From the NCBI GenBank assembly GCA_026401035.1, contig JAPLNR010000069.1, positions 130,063-194,062 on the forward strand: a stretch of 64,000 bases of DNA. Reading direction: 5' to 3'. This document shows positions 54,001 to 63,315 of this stretch, piece by piece. Each line of letters opens with the position of its first letter. The first letter of the stretch is position 1. A program made the translations under genes and the position numbers. The notes below the pieces were generated by a model. The model was not told where the DNA came from and did not search any database. It was given only the letters and a program-made list of their open reading frames with translations. Source of the stretch: Planctomycetia bacterium. Its GTDB lineage: Bacteria; Planctomycetota; Planctomycetia; Pirellulales; UBA1268.

Positions 54001-54218
54001 CCGGCATCGCGCTGATCCCGCTCGTGCTCGCAGCTGGTGAACCCGGCAAGGAAATTCTCTACCCCGTCGCGACGGTGATTCTCGGCGGGCTCCTGAGTTC
54101 GACACTCCTCGACTTCTTCGTCCATCCGGCGCTCTTTTGGTGCTTCGGACGGGCGCAGGCGGAGCGGGAAATGGAATCGGCCAGGCACGATGAACTGGCT
54201 GCGGAAAAGGCAACGTAA
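51075..54218 (+). CDS. heavy-metal RND efflux pump (CusA/CzcA family)
   Basis: 1047 aa, full length for HME-RND permeases. LFTIVLAIVAMVYGTYTLTKLPIDVFPDLNRPRVTI starts TM1 and the first porter part. NVVEALRDGGILVVVVLFLFLLNFRTTFI is TM2, and TM4 has the charged relay ELVDDAIVDVENILRRLRENR. A large second periplasmic region is followed by TM7-12 (LVSLAGMFFALYTLFRSANLALQ, FISLSGIASRNGILLIAHYLHL, ALTAGIALIPLVLAAGEPGKEILYPVATVILGGLLSSTLLDFFVHPALF). It would export a metal cation by proton exchange. Cu/Ag versus Co/Zn/Cd specificity is not decided. No TolC-type outer-membrane gene lies in this operon. Confidence 0.93.
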   Translation: MLDAIIRNALRFRLFTIVLAIVAMVYGTYTLTKLPIDVFPDLNRPRVTIMTEAPGLAPEEVETLVTFPLESVLNGATGVEAVRSSSGVGLSVIYVEFGWDTDIFIDRQIVAEKIALAIDRMPESVRPQLAPISSIMGQIMHVGMHSDTGETSPIEIRTLADWVVRQRLLTIPGVAQIVTMGGGRKQFQVLVDPELLLRYGIGLEDVEVAVRRSNSNATGGYIMQGSSELLVRSLGRIQAVDDLKSVVIKAVGDRPVVLGQVATVVEAPQVKRGDAAVNGHPAVMLVVTKQPGADTRRLTDEITRALDDLRQSLPADVLVTSDVYQQKTFIDLSIRNVVEALRDGGILVVVVLFLFLLNFRTTFITLTAIPLSIVITGLVFKWLGMSINTMTLGGLAVAIGELVDDAIVDVENILRRLRENRQRETPRSPLRVVYEASSEVRNSIVFSTILVVLVFVPLFALDGMEGKLFTPLGIAYIVSILASLLVSLTVTPVLSYWLLPSARFMAHEKDGFLLVVLKALAGWAIRVSLRHPVVILSAVVVAVGVSVGVVTQLGRDFLPPFNEGCVQVNAILPPGTSLDTSNAVASMVDQRIKAIRGVATFGRRTGRAEFDEHAEGVNASEIIVSFDPRSGRGREEIIAELRETLAEVPGVVISVEQPLAHLISHMLSGVKAQVGIKLYGDDLAVLRRTAERMKAAVEGVPGVKDLMVEPQVEIPQLQIAIRRDKLMEYGLTPDDINEFIETAMNGRVVSEIVQGERKFDLVVRLDDRYRGDVEALKRLPINLRNGGRVPLEKVATVTRASGPNTINRENVRRRIVLQCNTAGRDLNGVVEDIQGRLAMIQAALPPGYFLEYGGQFESQRQATRMIGLLSLVSLAGMFFALYTLFRSANLALQVLAALPMAAIGAVAALVLTRQSFTVASMVGFISLSGIASRNGILLIAHYLHLVRHEGEGFTPEMVERAGRERVAPMLMTALTAGIALIPLVLAAGEPGKEILYPVATVILGGLLSSTLLDFFVHPALFWCFGRAQAEREMESARHDELAAEKAT

Positions 54219-54242
54219 CATCGAAAGAAAAAGGACCGAGCA

Positions 54243-54728
54243 ATGCGCGGATATGGCAAACAATTGTACGTGGCGGGGATGTGCGTGGTGTCGATGGCGG
54301 GTGTCTGCGGCACCTCCGTTGGGGCCCCGCCTGCCGGGGCCGCCCATGTTCATCCCACGGAGGGCCCGCACCACGGCGCGCTCATCGAACTCGGCAAGGA
54401 GGAATATCATGCCGAACTCGTCCATGACGATCGTGCCGGGTTTGTCACGATCTACATTCTCGACGGAGCCGCCAAGACCGCGGTTCCAATCCAAGCAAAA
54501 GAGGTCACGCTGAATCTTCTCGTGGGGGGCAAGCCGCGACAGTTTCGGCTGGCGGCGCTGGCCCAGCCAGCGGATCCGGCAGGCATGTCGTCGGCCTTCA
54601 CGGCGAAAGGGGCCGACCTGTGTCGGGCGATCGATGCCAAGGATCTGAAAGGAAGACTGAACGTGGAGGTCATAGGCAAGATGTACACGGGCAGCGTTGG
54701 TCCGCACACCCATTCCCATGCTCATTGA
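54243..54728 (+). CDS. small periplasmic His-flanked protein of the RND operon
   Basis: 161 aa, 24 bp after the pump gene with AAGGA before the ATG. Signal peptide YVAGMCVVSMAGVCGTSVGA. The mature protein starts with HVHPTEGPHHGALIELGKEEYHAELVHDD and ends GPHTHSHAH; between lies a beta-rich domain (AELVHDDRAGFVTIYILDGAAK, VTLNLLVGGKPRQFRLAAL, LNVEVIGKMYTGSVG). Proteins of this size are frequent partners of planctomycete CusBA-like pumps. A metal chaperone or sensor role in the periplasm is inferred from the terminal His clusters. Confidence 0.75.
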   Translation: MRGYGKQLYVAGMCVVSMAGVCGTSVGAPPAGAAHVHPTEGPHHGALIELGKEEYHAELVHDDRAGFVTIYILDGAAKTAVPIQAKEVTLNLLVGGKPRQFRLAALAQPADPAGMSSAFTAKGADLCRAIDAKDLKGRLNVEVIGKMYTGSVGPHTHSHAH

Positions 54729-54752
54729 GGCATGGCTCCGCGAGGGCGTCGT

Positions 54753-54775
54753 GCATCTCGAAGCGTGAGAGATGC
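54753..54775. terminator. possible terminator hairpin of the RND operon
   Basis: GCATCTC-GAAGCGTGA-GAGATGC, 7-bp perfect stem 24 bp after the stop, without a T run. Weak evidence. Confidence 0.3.
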
Positions 54776-54809
54776 GGCTATGATGACGGCTTTCCCAGGG
54801 TAGGCACGA

Positions 54810-55598
54810 ATGCTGGAGCCGGGTGTGGCCGTCGATCTTTCGTTCAACGAGACCGGAGCGGGTGAACCGCTCGTCATTCTCCACGGCCTGTTCGGATCCA
54901 AACGCAACTGGTCATCGATCGCCGCAAAACTCGGCGTGCACCACCGGGTGCTGACCGTCGACCTGCGGAACCACGGCGAAAGCCCCTGGGCGGCCCGGCA
55001 CGATTACCCGGCGCTGGCGGACGATGTCGCCCGGTTGATCCGGACGGAGATCGGCGGTCCGGCAATCGTCATGGGCCACAGCATGGGAGGCAAGGCGGCG
55101 ATGATGCTGGCGCTCACCGTGCCGGAACTCGTCGCACGACTGGTGGTGGTCGACATAGCGCCCGCACGGTCCGGCGGCAGTTCGCTCGATTTCCTCCACG
55201 CGCTGCAAGCGGTGCCACTGGCGGTATTCACGCGCCGGGCGGAGGTCGAGACGGCGCTTGCCGGCGCCATTTCCAATCCGGCGATCCGCAGTTTCCTACT
55301 GCAGAACCTGATCACGGCGCCCGGAGGTCTCTCCTGGGGCGTCAATCTCGATGCGCTCGAACAGCATTTCGCCGACATCCTCGGTTTCCCCGACATCCCG
55401 CTCGGACACGCCTTTGCCGGACCGGCCCTGTTCATTGCCGGAGGACGGTCGGAGTATGTCCTGCCGCAGCACCGCGCTGAGATCGGACGACTTTTTCCTG
55501 CGGCCACGATCGAGGTCATCGAGGATGCGGGCCATTGGGTGCATGCTGAGGCGCCGGGACCGTTCATCGAGATCCTCGGCCGGTTTCTCGAGAAGTGA
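54810..55598 (+). CDS. alpha/beta hydrolase (YbfF-like esterase)
   Basis: 262 aa, no signal peptide. PLVILHGLFGSKRNWSSIAAKLG is the oxyanion-hole HG motif, VLTVDLRNHGESPW is typical, GHSMGG holds the nucleophile Ser, and GHWVHAEAP the catalytic His; Asp is probably in VVVDIAPARS or later. Close in layout to YbfF and ABHD11-type esterases (RNHG motif). The substrate is unknown, probably an acyl or thioester. Independent of the RND operon upstream and of the small genes downstream. Confidence 0.88.
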   Translation: MLEPGVAVDLSFNETGAGEPLVILHGLFGSKRNWSSIAAKLGVHHRVLTVDLRNHGESPWAARHDYPALADDVARLIRTEIGGPAIVMGHSMGGKAAMMLALTVPELVARLVVVDIAPARSGGSSLDFLHALQAVPLAVFTRRAEVETALAGAISNPAIRSFLLQNLITAPGGLSWGVNLDALEQHFADILGFPDIPLGHAFAGPALFIAGGRSEYVLPQHRAEIGRLFPAATIEVIEDAGHWVHAEAPGPFIEILGRFLEK

Positions 55599-55757
55599 CA
55601 AGAAAGCCGCCCCCGAGGCAGGAGCACGGGTTTCACAGGCTCATTCTTGCCTGATTCGCGGGGAGATTGTCTTGGCCGGTTGCGGATAGATTCGTCCGCA
55701 GCCACAAACTGCCTATACTTGTGCCAATTCGGAAATCCTTACGTAGGAGCTGCCACC

Positions 55758-55967
55758 ATGTCCACCAATCCAACCAACGCCTGGCCCGACCTTTTGATCG
55801 GGCTCTACGACAATCTCACCGGCCGTCGCGCGGAGATCACGTATGAGTTCGACAACATGCACATCAAGATTCCAAGCGGCATGGGCCCGTCAGCCGAGCA
55901 TGCCGAATGGGTGCTGCACGGGACGATGAAGATCCGCACGCGAGACATGGGTACGTCCCCAAACTGA
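55758..55967 (+). CDS. 69-aa conserved-looking small protein
   Basis: GGAG 8 nt before the ATG. MSTNPTNAWPDLLIGLYDNL, then TGRRAEITYEFDNMHIKIPS and AEWVLHGTMKIRTRD. Cytoplasmic, no motif known to me. Its 3' end overlaps the next open frame (55907) by 61 bp in another frame. The C-terminal MGTSPN may be what is left after a shift: the neighbouring frame continues with plausible protein sequence at just this point. Confidence 0.6.
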   Translation: MSTNPTNAWPDLLIGLYDNLTGRRAEITYEFDNMHIKIPSGMGPSAEHAEWVLHGTMKIRTRDMGTSPN

Positions 55968-56233
55968 TTTTGGCCGGGAGACTCTCGGGAACTCTCGATG
56001 GTCGCCCGGTCGTAATCGACGCGGACGATTCAGGAATCACCCTGTCTGTCACGAAGTTTTGGACAGCATGGAATCTGCGCGGTTCCGCGCAGTCTTTGCT
56101 GCCGGCACTGCGGGTTTTGAACCGCTGCGGCGTGCCCGTGCGGTTCGGGATGGCGGGTTTTTCTCTGGAGGTCCTTCCGAGGCCGAGTGTCCTGGTCAGG
56201 ATGGTGGTGCCGGCGCTTTCGTACTTGGGTTGA
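55907..56233 (+). CDS. hypothetical protein, possibly the second half of a frameshifted gene
   Basis: Up to 108 aa. From about residue 17 it reads like a real beta-rich protein: VPKLILAGRLSGTLDGRPVV, IDADDSGITLSVTKFWTAWN, then LLPALRVLNRCGVPVRFGMAGF. The first 16 residues overlap the 69-aa gene in a different frame and look like shadow sequence, so the true start is unclear, or the two frames were once one gene of about 160 codons. No signal peptide or known family. Confidence 0.5.
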   Translation: MGAARDDEDPHARHGYVPKLILAGRLSGTLDGRPVVIDADDSGITLSVTKFWTAWNLRGSAQSLLPALRVLNRCGVPVRFGMAGFSLEVLPRPSVLVRMVVPALSYLG

Positions 56234-56311
56234 CGGCCGCGTCGTGAACCCCTGTCGGGTGAGGAAGGATCACGTGCACTTCGTATTCGTGGCCGGCCTG
56301 ATCCCGCCCCG

Positions 56312-56752
56312 TTACTTCGCGCCGCCCGAGATCCGCACCCACTCGACGGTTTTCGACATGATGCCGGAGCCGGCCACCATCTCGAAGCCACTGTCGGTCA
56401 TGCGGATCGTCATGGGAACGAACATGCCGCGCTTGAGGGCGAACACCTCGCCCTTCCACGTGCGACTGTCGGGAACGTACTCGATCCCGCGAAGCATTTC
56501 CGTGTTCACCAGTGCAGGGTTCGCCGCCTTGGCCACGCCACCCACATACTTTCCGTCCGCACCGAATATGCGGATATCGACATCGGGCGTGTCGGACGGA
56601 CGCCAGTCGCCGATGATCGCGTCCGCCGGATTGGCGGCCTGCTGAGCGATGGGTGATGCGGCGTCGGCACCACGGGCTGCGTGATCGGCGCCGAGCAGGC
56701 AGAGAATGACCGCGAGCAGGGCTGGCGCGAGACGGATGTGATGCAGTGCCAT
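56312..56752 (-). CDS. secreted DUF2147-like protein
   Basis: 146 aa, signal peptide LAPALLAVILCLLGADHAARGA. The mature domain matches DUF2147 in outline: IIGDWRPSDTPDVDIRIFGADGKYVGGVAK, MLRGIEYVPDSRTWKGEVFALKRGMFVPMTIRMTDSGFEMV, GSGIMSKTVEWVRI, the closing R/T-x-x-W-x-R strand seen in the family. Function unknown; probably an eight-stranded periplasmic barrel. It faces away from the DUF4143 ATPase gene, with a dispersed repeat between them. Confidence 0.75.
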   Translation of the reverse strand: MALHHIRLAPALLAVILCLLGADHAARGADAASPIAQQAANPADAIIGDWRPSDTPDVDIRIFGADGKYVGGVAKAANPALVNTEMLRGIEYVPDSRTWKGEVFALKRGMFVPMTIRMTDSGFEMVAGSGIMSKTVEWVRISGGAK

Positions 56753-56860
56753 GGCTGGAGCCTTTCGACCTGGGGGGAAGAAGCGATTTCGGCCGGAACC
56801 CTACGCGCCCTGGCCCCGCGACGCCACGCCCGTTCCAGGGCAACCGTCACCCTTGGGAGG

Positions 56861-56908
56861 AAACGGTGCCAGCCACCAAATTTGGGCAAGATGCCAAGTT
56901 CTCCAATT
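56861..56908 (+). repeat. 48-bp direct repeat, left copy (family B)
   Basis: Begins AAACGGTGCCAGCCACC and ends GTTCTCCAATT. It matches 58334-58381 in 46 of 48 positions, and the two copies bracket the DUF4143 ATPase gene in the same orientation. Related shorter forms occur at 60784-60800 and 61486-61513. Confidence 0.8.
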
Positions 56909-57051
56909 TTGGGGAAAATCGGGGACGGGAGCGAATGCAGTCCGGCCAGGCCGTGGCTTCGCGGGGCAACTAAAGGCGAGATACAGCGTCCTTCATGCCA
57001 GTGAAACGGGCCACTTGAAACGCGAGAATTGGTTCACTATCATGTCGCGGT

Positions 57052-58326
57052 GTGGCTAAAAATCCCTATGTATCGCGTGTGATTGACGCCGAACTCGGGG
57101 AACTCCTCCGTTCCATTCCCGCCGTCGTCCTTGAAGGGCCCAAAGGGGTCGGGAAGACGGAGTCGGCCACCCGGCTGGCAGAAACTGTCCGCCGTCTCGA
57201 CGTGCCGGCCCAACGGGCCGTCGTCGCCGCAGACCCGCAACTCGCGCTCGAAGGCCGCCGCCCTCTGCTGATCGACGAGTGGCAGCGGTACCCGCCCGTG
57301 TGGGACGCGGTCAAACGGGCCGTCGATGACGGCGCCGAGCCGGGCAGTTTTCTGCTCACCGGATCAGCCACGCCCAGTGACTCGGCCACCCATTCGGGCG
57401 CTGGCCGGATCGTGACGTTGCGGATGCGGCCGCTGTCGGTCTTCGAGCGGCAACTGGAGACGGCGACGGTCAGCCTCGCGACGCTGCTCGACGGCGGACG
57501 TCCGGCGGTCGCAGGCACGAGCCGCATCGGCCTTCGCGAGTATGTCGAAGAGATCCTGCGGTCAGGCTTTCCCGGCCTTCGTGGCTTTTCCGGCCGGCCA
57601 CTGCGCACGCAGCTCGACGGCTACGTGACCCGGATCGTCGATGCCGATCTCCTGGAAATGGGCATGCGGGTCCGCCGCCCGGAACTCGTTCGGCGGTGGC
57701 TGCGGGCCTACGCCGCGGCGACGTCCACGACTGCCTCCTACGAGACCATTCGCGATGCCGCTACCGGCGGCGAGGGAACGAAGCCAGCCAAGCGGACAAC
57801 GATGCCGTATCGCGACGTCCTCGAGCGGCTGTGGATCGTCGATCCCGTACCCGCCTGGGCCCCGAGCCGCAACCCGCTGTCGAGGCTGACCCACCCGCCC
57901 AAGCACCATCTTGCCGATCCTGCCTTGGCGGCGCGGCTGCTCGGCGCAACGGCCGCGTCGCTGCTCGCCGGGGACGACGCGGAGCGTCCGGGCAAGGGCC
58001 CGCTCGTCGGCAACTTGTTCGAGTCGCTCGTGACGCTGTCCATCCGGGTGTATGCCCAGGCCGCCGAGGCCCGCGTGGGCCACCTCCGGACATTCAGCGG
58101 GGAACGGGAAATCGATCTGGTCGTGGAACGCGCTGACGGACGTGTTGTCGCGATCGAAGTGAAACTCGGGGGAACCGTCGACGACGCCGACGTCAAGCAC
58201 CTCCTCTGGCTCCAGCGGGAGTTGGGCAAAGACGTCGTCGACATGCTGGTCGTGACGACGGGGCCGCGGGCCTACCGCCGGCCGGACGGGATCGCGGTCG
58301 TGCCCCTGGCCTTGATGGGCCCGTGA
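57052..58326 (+). CDS. AAA ATPase with DUF4143 (AAA_14) architecture
   Basis: 424 aa from a GTG. Walker A VVLEGPKGVGKTESA at about residues 25-39, Walker B RPLLIDEWQRYPPVW, sensor-1-like FLLTGSATPSD, then TLRMRPLSVFERQ. The C-terminal DUF4143 domain has a restriction-endonuclease-like half: FSGEREIDLVVERADGRVVAIEVKLGG, with D and E-V-K catalytic-like residues. These proteins are abundant, often laterally transferred and of unknown cellular role. The gene stands alone, bracketed by 48-bp direct repeats 8 bp after its stop and about 145 bp before its start, which suggests acquisition as a unit. Confidence 0.88.
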   Translation: MAKNPYVSRVIDAELGELLRSIPAVVLEGPKGVGKTESATRLAETVRRLDVPAQRAVVAADPQLALEGRRPLLIDEWQRYPPVWDAVKRAVDDGAEPGSFLLTGSATPSDSATHSGAGRIVTLRMRPLSVFERQLETATVSLATLLDGGRPAVAGTSRIGLREYVEEILRSGFPGLRGFSGRPLRTQLDGYVTRIVDADLLEMGMRVRRPELVRRWLRAYAAATSTTASYETIRDAATGGEGTKPAKRTTMPYRDVLERLWIVDPVPAWAPSRNPLSRLTHPPKHHLADPALAARLLGATAASLLAGDDAERPGKGPLVGNLFESLVTLSIRVYAQAAEARVGHLRTFSGEREIDLVVERADGRVVAIEVKLGGTVDDADVKHLLWLQRELGKDVVDMLVVTTGPRAYRRPDGIAVVPLALMGP

Positions 58327-58333
58327 AAACGAT

Positions 58334-58400
58334 AAACGGTGCCAGCCACCAAATCTGGGCAAGATGCCACGTTCTCCAATTGAGGGTGGTGGCTGGCGCC
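58334..58400 (+). repeat. 48-bp direct repeat, right copy, with inverted tail (family B)
   Basis: 58334-58381 repeats 56861-56908 with two differences. The following GGTGGCTGGCGCC (58388-58400) is an inverted copy of its GGTGCCAGCCACC (one mismatch), so this copy can also form a long stem ending in TTTT and may terminate the ATPase transcript. Confidence 0.8.
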
Positions 58401-58424
58401 TTTTCCCCGGCTGGCCGTCGGACT

Positions 58425-60728
<2,304 letters not shown>

Positions 60729-60770
60729 GGAGCGCTCCTGTTGGGTCGACAGCCTAACCCACCTGAACCG

Positions 60771-60835
60771 AAAAGGTGGAGAAGGTGGCTGTCACCTTTT
60801 TGAAACCTTTTTTTGAAACCTTTTGTTGAAAAAAA
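60771..60835. repeat. family B-related repeat and T-rich tract between the ATPase and Cys-rich genes
   Basis: AAAAGGTGGAGAAGGTGGC then TGTCACC with a T run (to 60801), related to the inverted family B arm. It is followed by TTTTTGAAACC units repeated about three times to 60835. The palindromic GGTG ... CACC part followed by T tracts could end transcription from either side. Confidence 0.5.
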
Positions 60836-60896
60836 GGGGCGGCGGGAGACATTCGTCCCCCGCCGCCACACACTCACACGGATCGCGTTTCAGTCG

Positions 60897-61124
60897 CTAC
60901 TTGCCGCAGCATCCTGAGCCGCAGCATCCCTCCCGCTCGGCCTTGAGGCCGGCGGTCGGGCACTCGTCGACGCAGCAGTCGCAGGTGCAGGCCTTGCACT
61001 TGCAACTCCCCGTCTCGCAGCAACCGCAGCAGTCACACTTGTCGCAGCCAGCGTTCTGGCCGCTGATGGTGGCGGGCACGAAGGGCATGAAAGCCAGTGC
61101 CGTCAAGAGAATGAAACTGTTCAT
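60897..61124 (-). CDS. metallothionein-like secreted Cys-rich peptide
   Basis: 75 aa. Signal peptide MNSFILLTALAFMPFVPATI, then a mature chain of about 50 residues with 17 Cys, many in C-x-C and CC pairs: GCDKCDCCGCCETGSCKCKA, CTCDCCVDEC, GCCGSGCCGK. Such spacing is metallothionein-like, but no known family is matched. The signal peptide would place it in the periplasm or outside, where it could bind Cu+ or Ag+ handed over or kept out by the ATPase encoded downstream. Both genes face the same way. Confidence 0.8.
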   Translation of the reverse strand: MNSFILLTALAFMPFVPATISGQNAGCDKCDCCGCCETGSCKCKACTCDCCVDECPTAGLKAEREGCCGSGCCGK

Positions 61125-61262
61125 GGTAAAAACCTTTGCACGAGAAAACTGAATCGATCACTCCACGTCACGACGTGTGAACGTGGGAAAGCCATCGCCT
61201 GTGTCCACCCCTACCCCCGGGCATCACGCCCACGGACGGGAAGACACGACTCGGTGGCCGAT

Positions 61263-61400
61263 TCAGTTCCGCCAGACGCCATAGACGTCCGCACGGGCCC
61301 CGCGGTCGCAGTCCCCGCCCCAAGCCTGGGGAGCGACTTGTGCGACCAGCGCCGCACACGCCACTATCATCCAAACGGGTTTTTGCGAACTGCCAACCAT
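61263..61400 (-). CDS. 45-aa secreted peptide
   Basis: From the ATG at 61400 with AGGAG 8 nt upstream: MVGSSQKPVWMIVACAALVA then QVAPQAWGGDCDRGARADVY. A signal peptide is clear, with cleavage likely near QAWGG; the mature part is only about 20 residues with one Cys. It precedes the Cys-rich peptide gene on the same strand by 138 bp. Possibly part of the same metal locus; function unknown. Confidence 0.45.
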   Translation of the reverse strand: MVGSSQKPVWMIVACAALVAQVAPQAWGGDCDRGARADVYGVWRN

Positions 61401-61485
61401 CGGAAAGACTCCTGGATCAACTCTATACGGAAACCGGGAGGCGATGGTTCGGCGGGTAAACGCACTCAAACCGGGCTGTGGCCCA

Positions 61486-61513
61486 GCTTGCCCAAATTAG
61501 GTGGCTGTCACCT
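61486..61513 (-). repeat. family B-related repeat
   Basis: Minus strand reads GGTGACAGCCACC then TAATTTGGGCAAG, the same core as the copies flanking the DUF4143 gene, in the gap before the fasciclin gene. Confidence 0.65.
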
Positions 61514-61614
61514 TATTCGATGCTGCTAGGATATGGCTTCCTGATTGGGCATGTTGCCCGCACAGTGAATTGCTGCTCGTCGCCCATGAAGCGACATCCT
61601 CCAAGGGTTTTTTT

Positions 61615-62118
61615 ATGAAGTTTGGAATACTTGGTTCGGCCTTGTGTCTCGGGCTGTTTGTTTCCATGTCGGCGGCCACCGTCGAAGCTGGATGCGGAAC
61701 CTGTGACAAGACCGTGGTCGAGAACGCCGCGAACAATGAGTCATTCAGCACGCTCGTCGCGGCCATCAAGGCGGCCGGGCTTGCCGAGACGCTCTCAGGT
61801 TCCGGTCCGTTCACCGTCTTTGCCCCGACGAACGAGGCCTTTAAGAAGTTGCCCGCCGGCACGGTCGAGGATCTGCTGAAGCCGGAAAACAAGGCCAAGC
61901 TCGTCGCGATCCTGACCTATCACGTCGTCCCGGGCACCGTGAAGGCCAAGGATGTCGTGAACCTCAAGGAAGCAAAAACCGTCGAGGGATCGAATATTGC
62001 CATCACGGTCAAGGACGGCGCGGTAATGGTCAACAACGCGAAGGTCGTCAAAACCGACATCACGTCGAGCAATGGTGTGATCCATGTGATCGACACCGTG
62101 ATTCTGCCGAAGAAGTAA
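61615..62118 (+). CDS. secreted fasciclin (FAS1) domain protein
   Basis: 167 aa from the ATG at 61615, where a signal peptide starts ([23 protein letters not shown]); the frame is open 38 codons upstream, but these include the repeat. One FAS1 domain: [37 protein letters not shown] (first conserved block with TVFAPTN), ILTYHVVPG, and [18 protein letters not shown] (second block). FAS1 domains mediate adhesion, or bind small ligands, at the cell surface. The N-terminus has C-GTC-D. Followed by a strong terminator. Confidence 0.92.
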   Translation: MKFGILGSALCLGLFVSMSAATVEAGCGTCDKTVVENAANNESFSTLVAAIKAAGLAETLSGSGPFTVFAPTNEAFKKLPAGTVEDLLKPENKAKLVAILTYHVVPGTVKAKDVVNLKEAKTVEGSNIAITVKDGAVMVNNAKVVKTDITSSNGVIHVIDTVILPKK

Positions 62119-62155
62119 GCGGCCCTCGGGCAGACGCATACCCGTGTTTCGCAGG

Positions 62156-62181
62156 AAACGCCGGCCGCAAGGCCGGCGTTT
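62156..62181. terminator. bidirectional Rho-independent terminator
   Basis: AAACGCCGGCC-GCAA-GGCCGGCGTTT: an 11-bp perfect stem with a GNRA tetraloop and flanking A and T tracts, between the ends of the fasciclin gene and the convergent gene at 62203. The best terminator in the window. Confidence 0.85.
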
Positions 62182-62202
62182 CTCATGGGTGCGACTCCCT
62201 CG

Positions 62203-62934
62203 TCAGGGCCGGGTAGCCGGCGTCTGGACCCTGACCCAGACGCCGATCCGCGTGATTTTCCCCGGAATCAGCCGGCTGGTGCCAAAGTCGTCGATGCTGG
62301 AGACGGCCGCGCTCGACGAGTCGCCTGCAATGGAAAAGAGGATCAGTCCACGGCCCGGCTCGCGCACCGTGGTGCGCTCGAAATGGTGGAAGTACTCGGC
62401 GGGCAGGCAGAGGTGTGAGGCTGGCCCGAGGGTCTGATCCTTTGCTGCCGCCCGCGCGATAGCCGTGACAGACTCGGGCAAGCGGGCATTCAGCAACGCT
62501 CGCGCTTCGAAAACAGTCGGCTCTGCGATGGGCTGCGGTTGGCCGTCGGTCAAACGCTGGGCGGGGAGCAACAGATATTCCCGTTGCCCAACCGTGACAT
62601 CGACCAGCGGCTCATCACCGGCTCCACCAACGCCGACGGTCTGTGGCTCGCTCGGGGCGGGGGTGGCGATCGAGTAGGCCGTCAGGAACAGGCTGTCGTC
62701 GGCCTTCACCGCCGCGGTCAGGATCGCGGCCGGACCGATCAATTTCAGCGACTCGCGTGATCCATCGAACGGCCCACGGATGCTGACTCCATGATGGATG
62801 GGATGGTCAGGGGTGACCTCCAGCCACGTCACCACATCAGCGGCGGAAGACAGACGGCACCACGCGAGCAATCCTGCCGGCCACAGGCAGAGCGTCCGAA
62901 GGAGCCAGCGCCGGGCGGTGAAAGAGATGTGCAT
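62203..62934 (-). CDS. secreted protein of unknown function
   Basis: 243 aa from the ATG at 62934, which gives a signal peptide (TARRWLLRTLCLWPAGLLAW); 19 more codons are open upstream. The mature protein is beta-rich: VVTWLEVTPDHPIHHGVSIRG, LKLIGPAAILTAAVKADDSLFLTAYSI, VTVGQREYLLLPAQRL, GRGLILFSIAGDSSSAAVSS, GKITRIGVWVRV. No family recognised. Convergent with the fasciclin gene across the terminator. Confidence 0.65.
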   Translation of the reverse strand: MHISFTARRWLLRTLCLWPAGLLAWCRLSSAADVVTWLEVTPDHPIHHGVSIRGPFDGSRESLKLIGPAAILTAAVKADDSLFLTAYSIATPAPSEPQTVGVGGAGDEPLVDVTVGQREYLLLPAQRLTDGQPQPIAEPTVFEARALLNARLPESVTAIARAAAKDQTLGPASHLCLPAEYFHHFERTTVREPGRGLILFSIAGDSSSAAVSSIDDFGTSRLIPGKITRIGVWVRVQTPATRP

Positions 62935-63102
62935 GAGGTGCTCGTGTGTGCTCGATATGGTCCAAAAGGCAGAGTCTACCGCATTCCGCATCAGCCGGAG
63001 GCACGTGGCACGACGACGCGAGAGGTTTCCGGCACGGCGGCCCTGATACCGGTAGAATGCCGGCGATCGGTTCGCCGAGGCATGTGAGGCATCAGGGTGT
63101 GC

Positions 63103-63315
63103 ATGACGTTTATGACGAGGCTTATCGGCATTCTCGTGGTGGCTGTAACGCTGGCGGGATGCAAGCCGGCGCCGACGGAATCACCCGCGGGCAGGGTCAT
63201 GATCGAGTCCAGGCATTCGCACTATCACGTGCATGCTCCCGATGTCGACCACGGGCATGCGCATCAAGACTTTCCCCGCGGAGGGCATACGCATGAGCAT
63301 GATGGGCACCAATAG
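63103..63315 (+). CDS. small His-rich lipoprotein
   Basis: About 70 aa (ATG at 63103; GTG at 63097 or ATG at 63112 are alternatives). Lipoprotein signal LIGILVVAVTLAGC, then a short mature chain dominated by His: ESRHSHYHVHAPDVDHGHAH and GGHTHEHDGHQ. Metal binding, probably Zn, Ni or Cu, is inferred from composition only. Its end overlaps the pseudopilin gene by 23 bp, so the two are co-transcribed, as with the other DUF1559-lipoprotein pair at 27.6-29.1 kb. Confidence 0.65.
   Translation: MTFMTRLIGILVVAVTLAGCKPAPTESPAGRVMIESRHSHYHVHAPDVDHGHAHQDFPRGGHTHEHDGHQ

Noticed and set aside
52830..54884. A 684-codon minus-strand open frame
   Set aside because: Antisense shadow of the RND pump, rich in His/Arg/Asp with no family features.
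60802..60835. TTTTTGAAACC units as a CRISPR-like array
   Set aside because: Units are about 11-15 bp without spacers; better described as a short tandem repeat or terminator tract.
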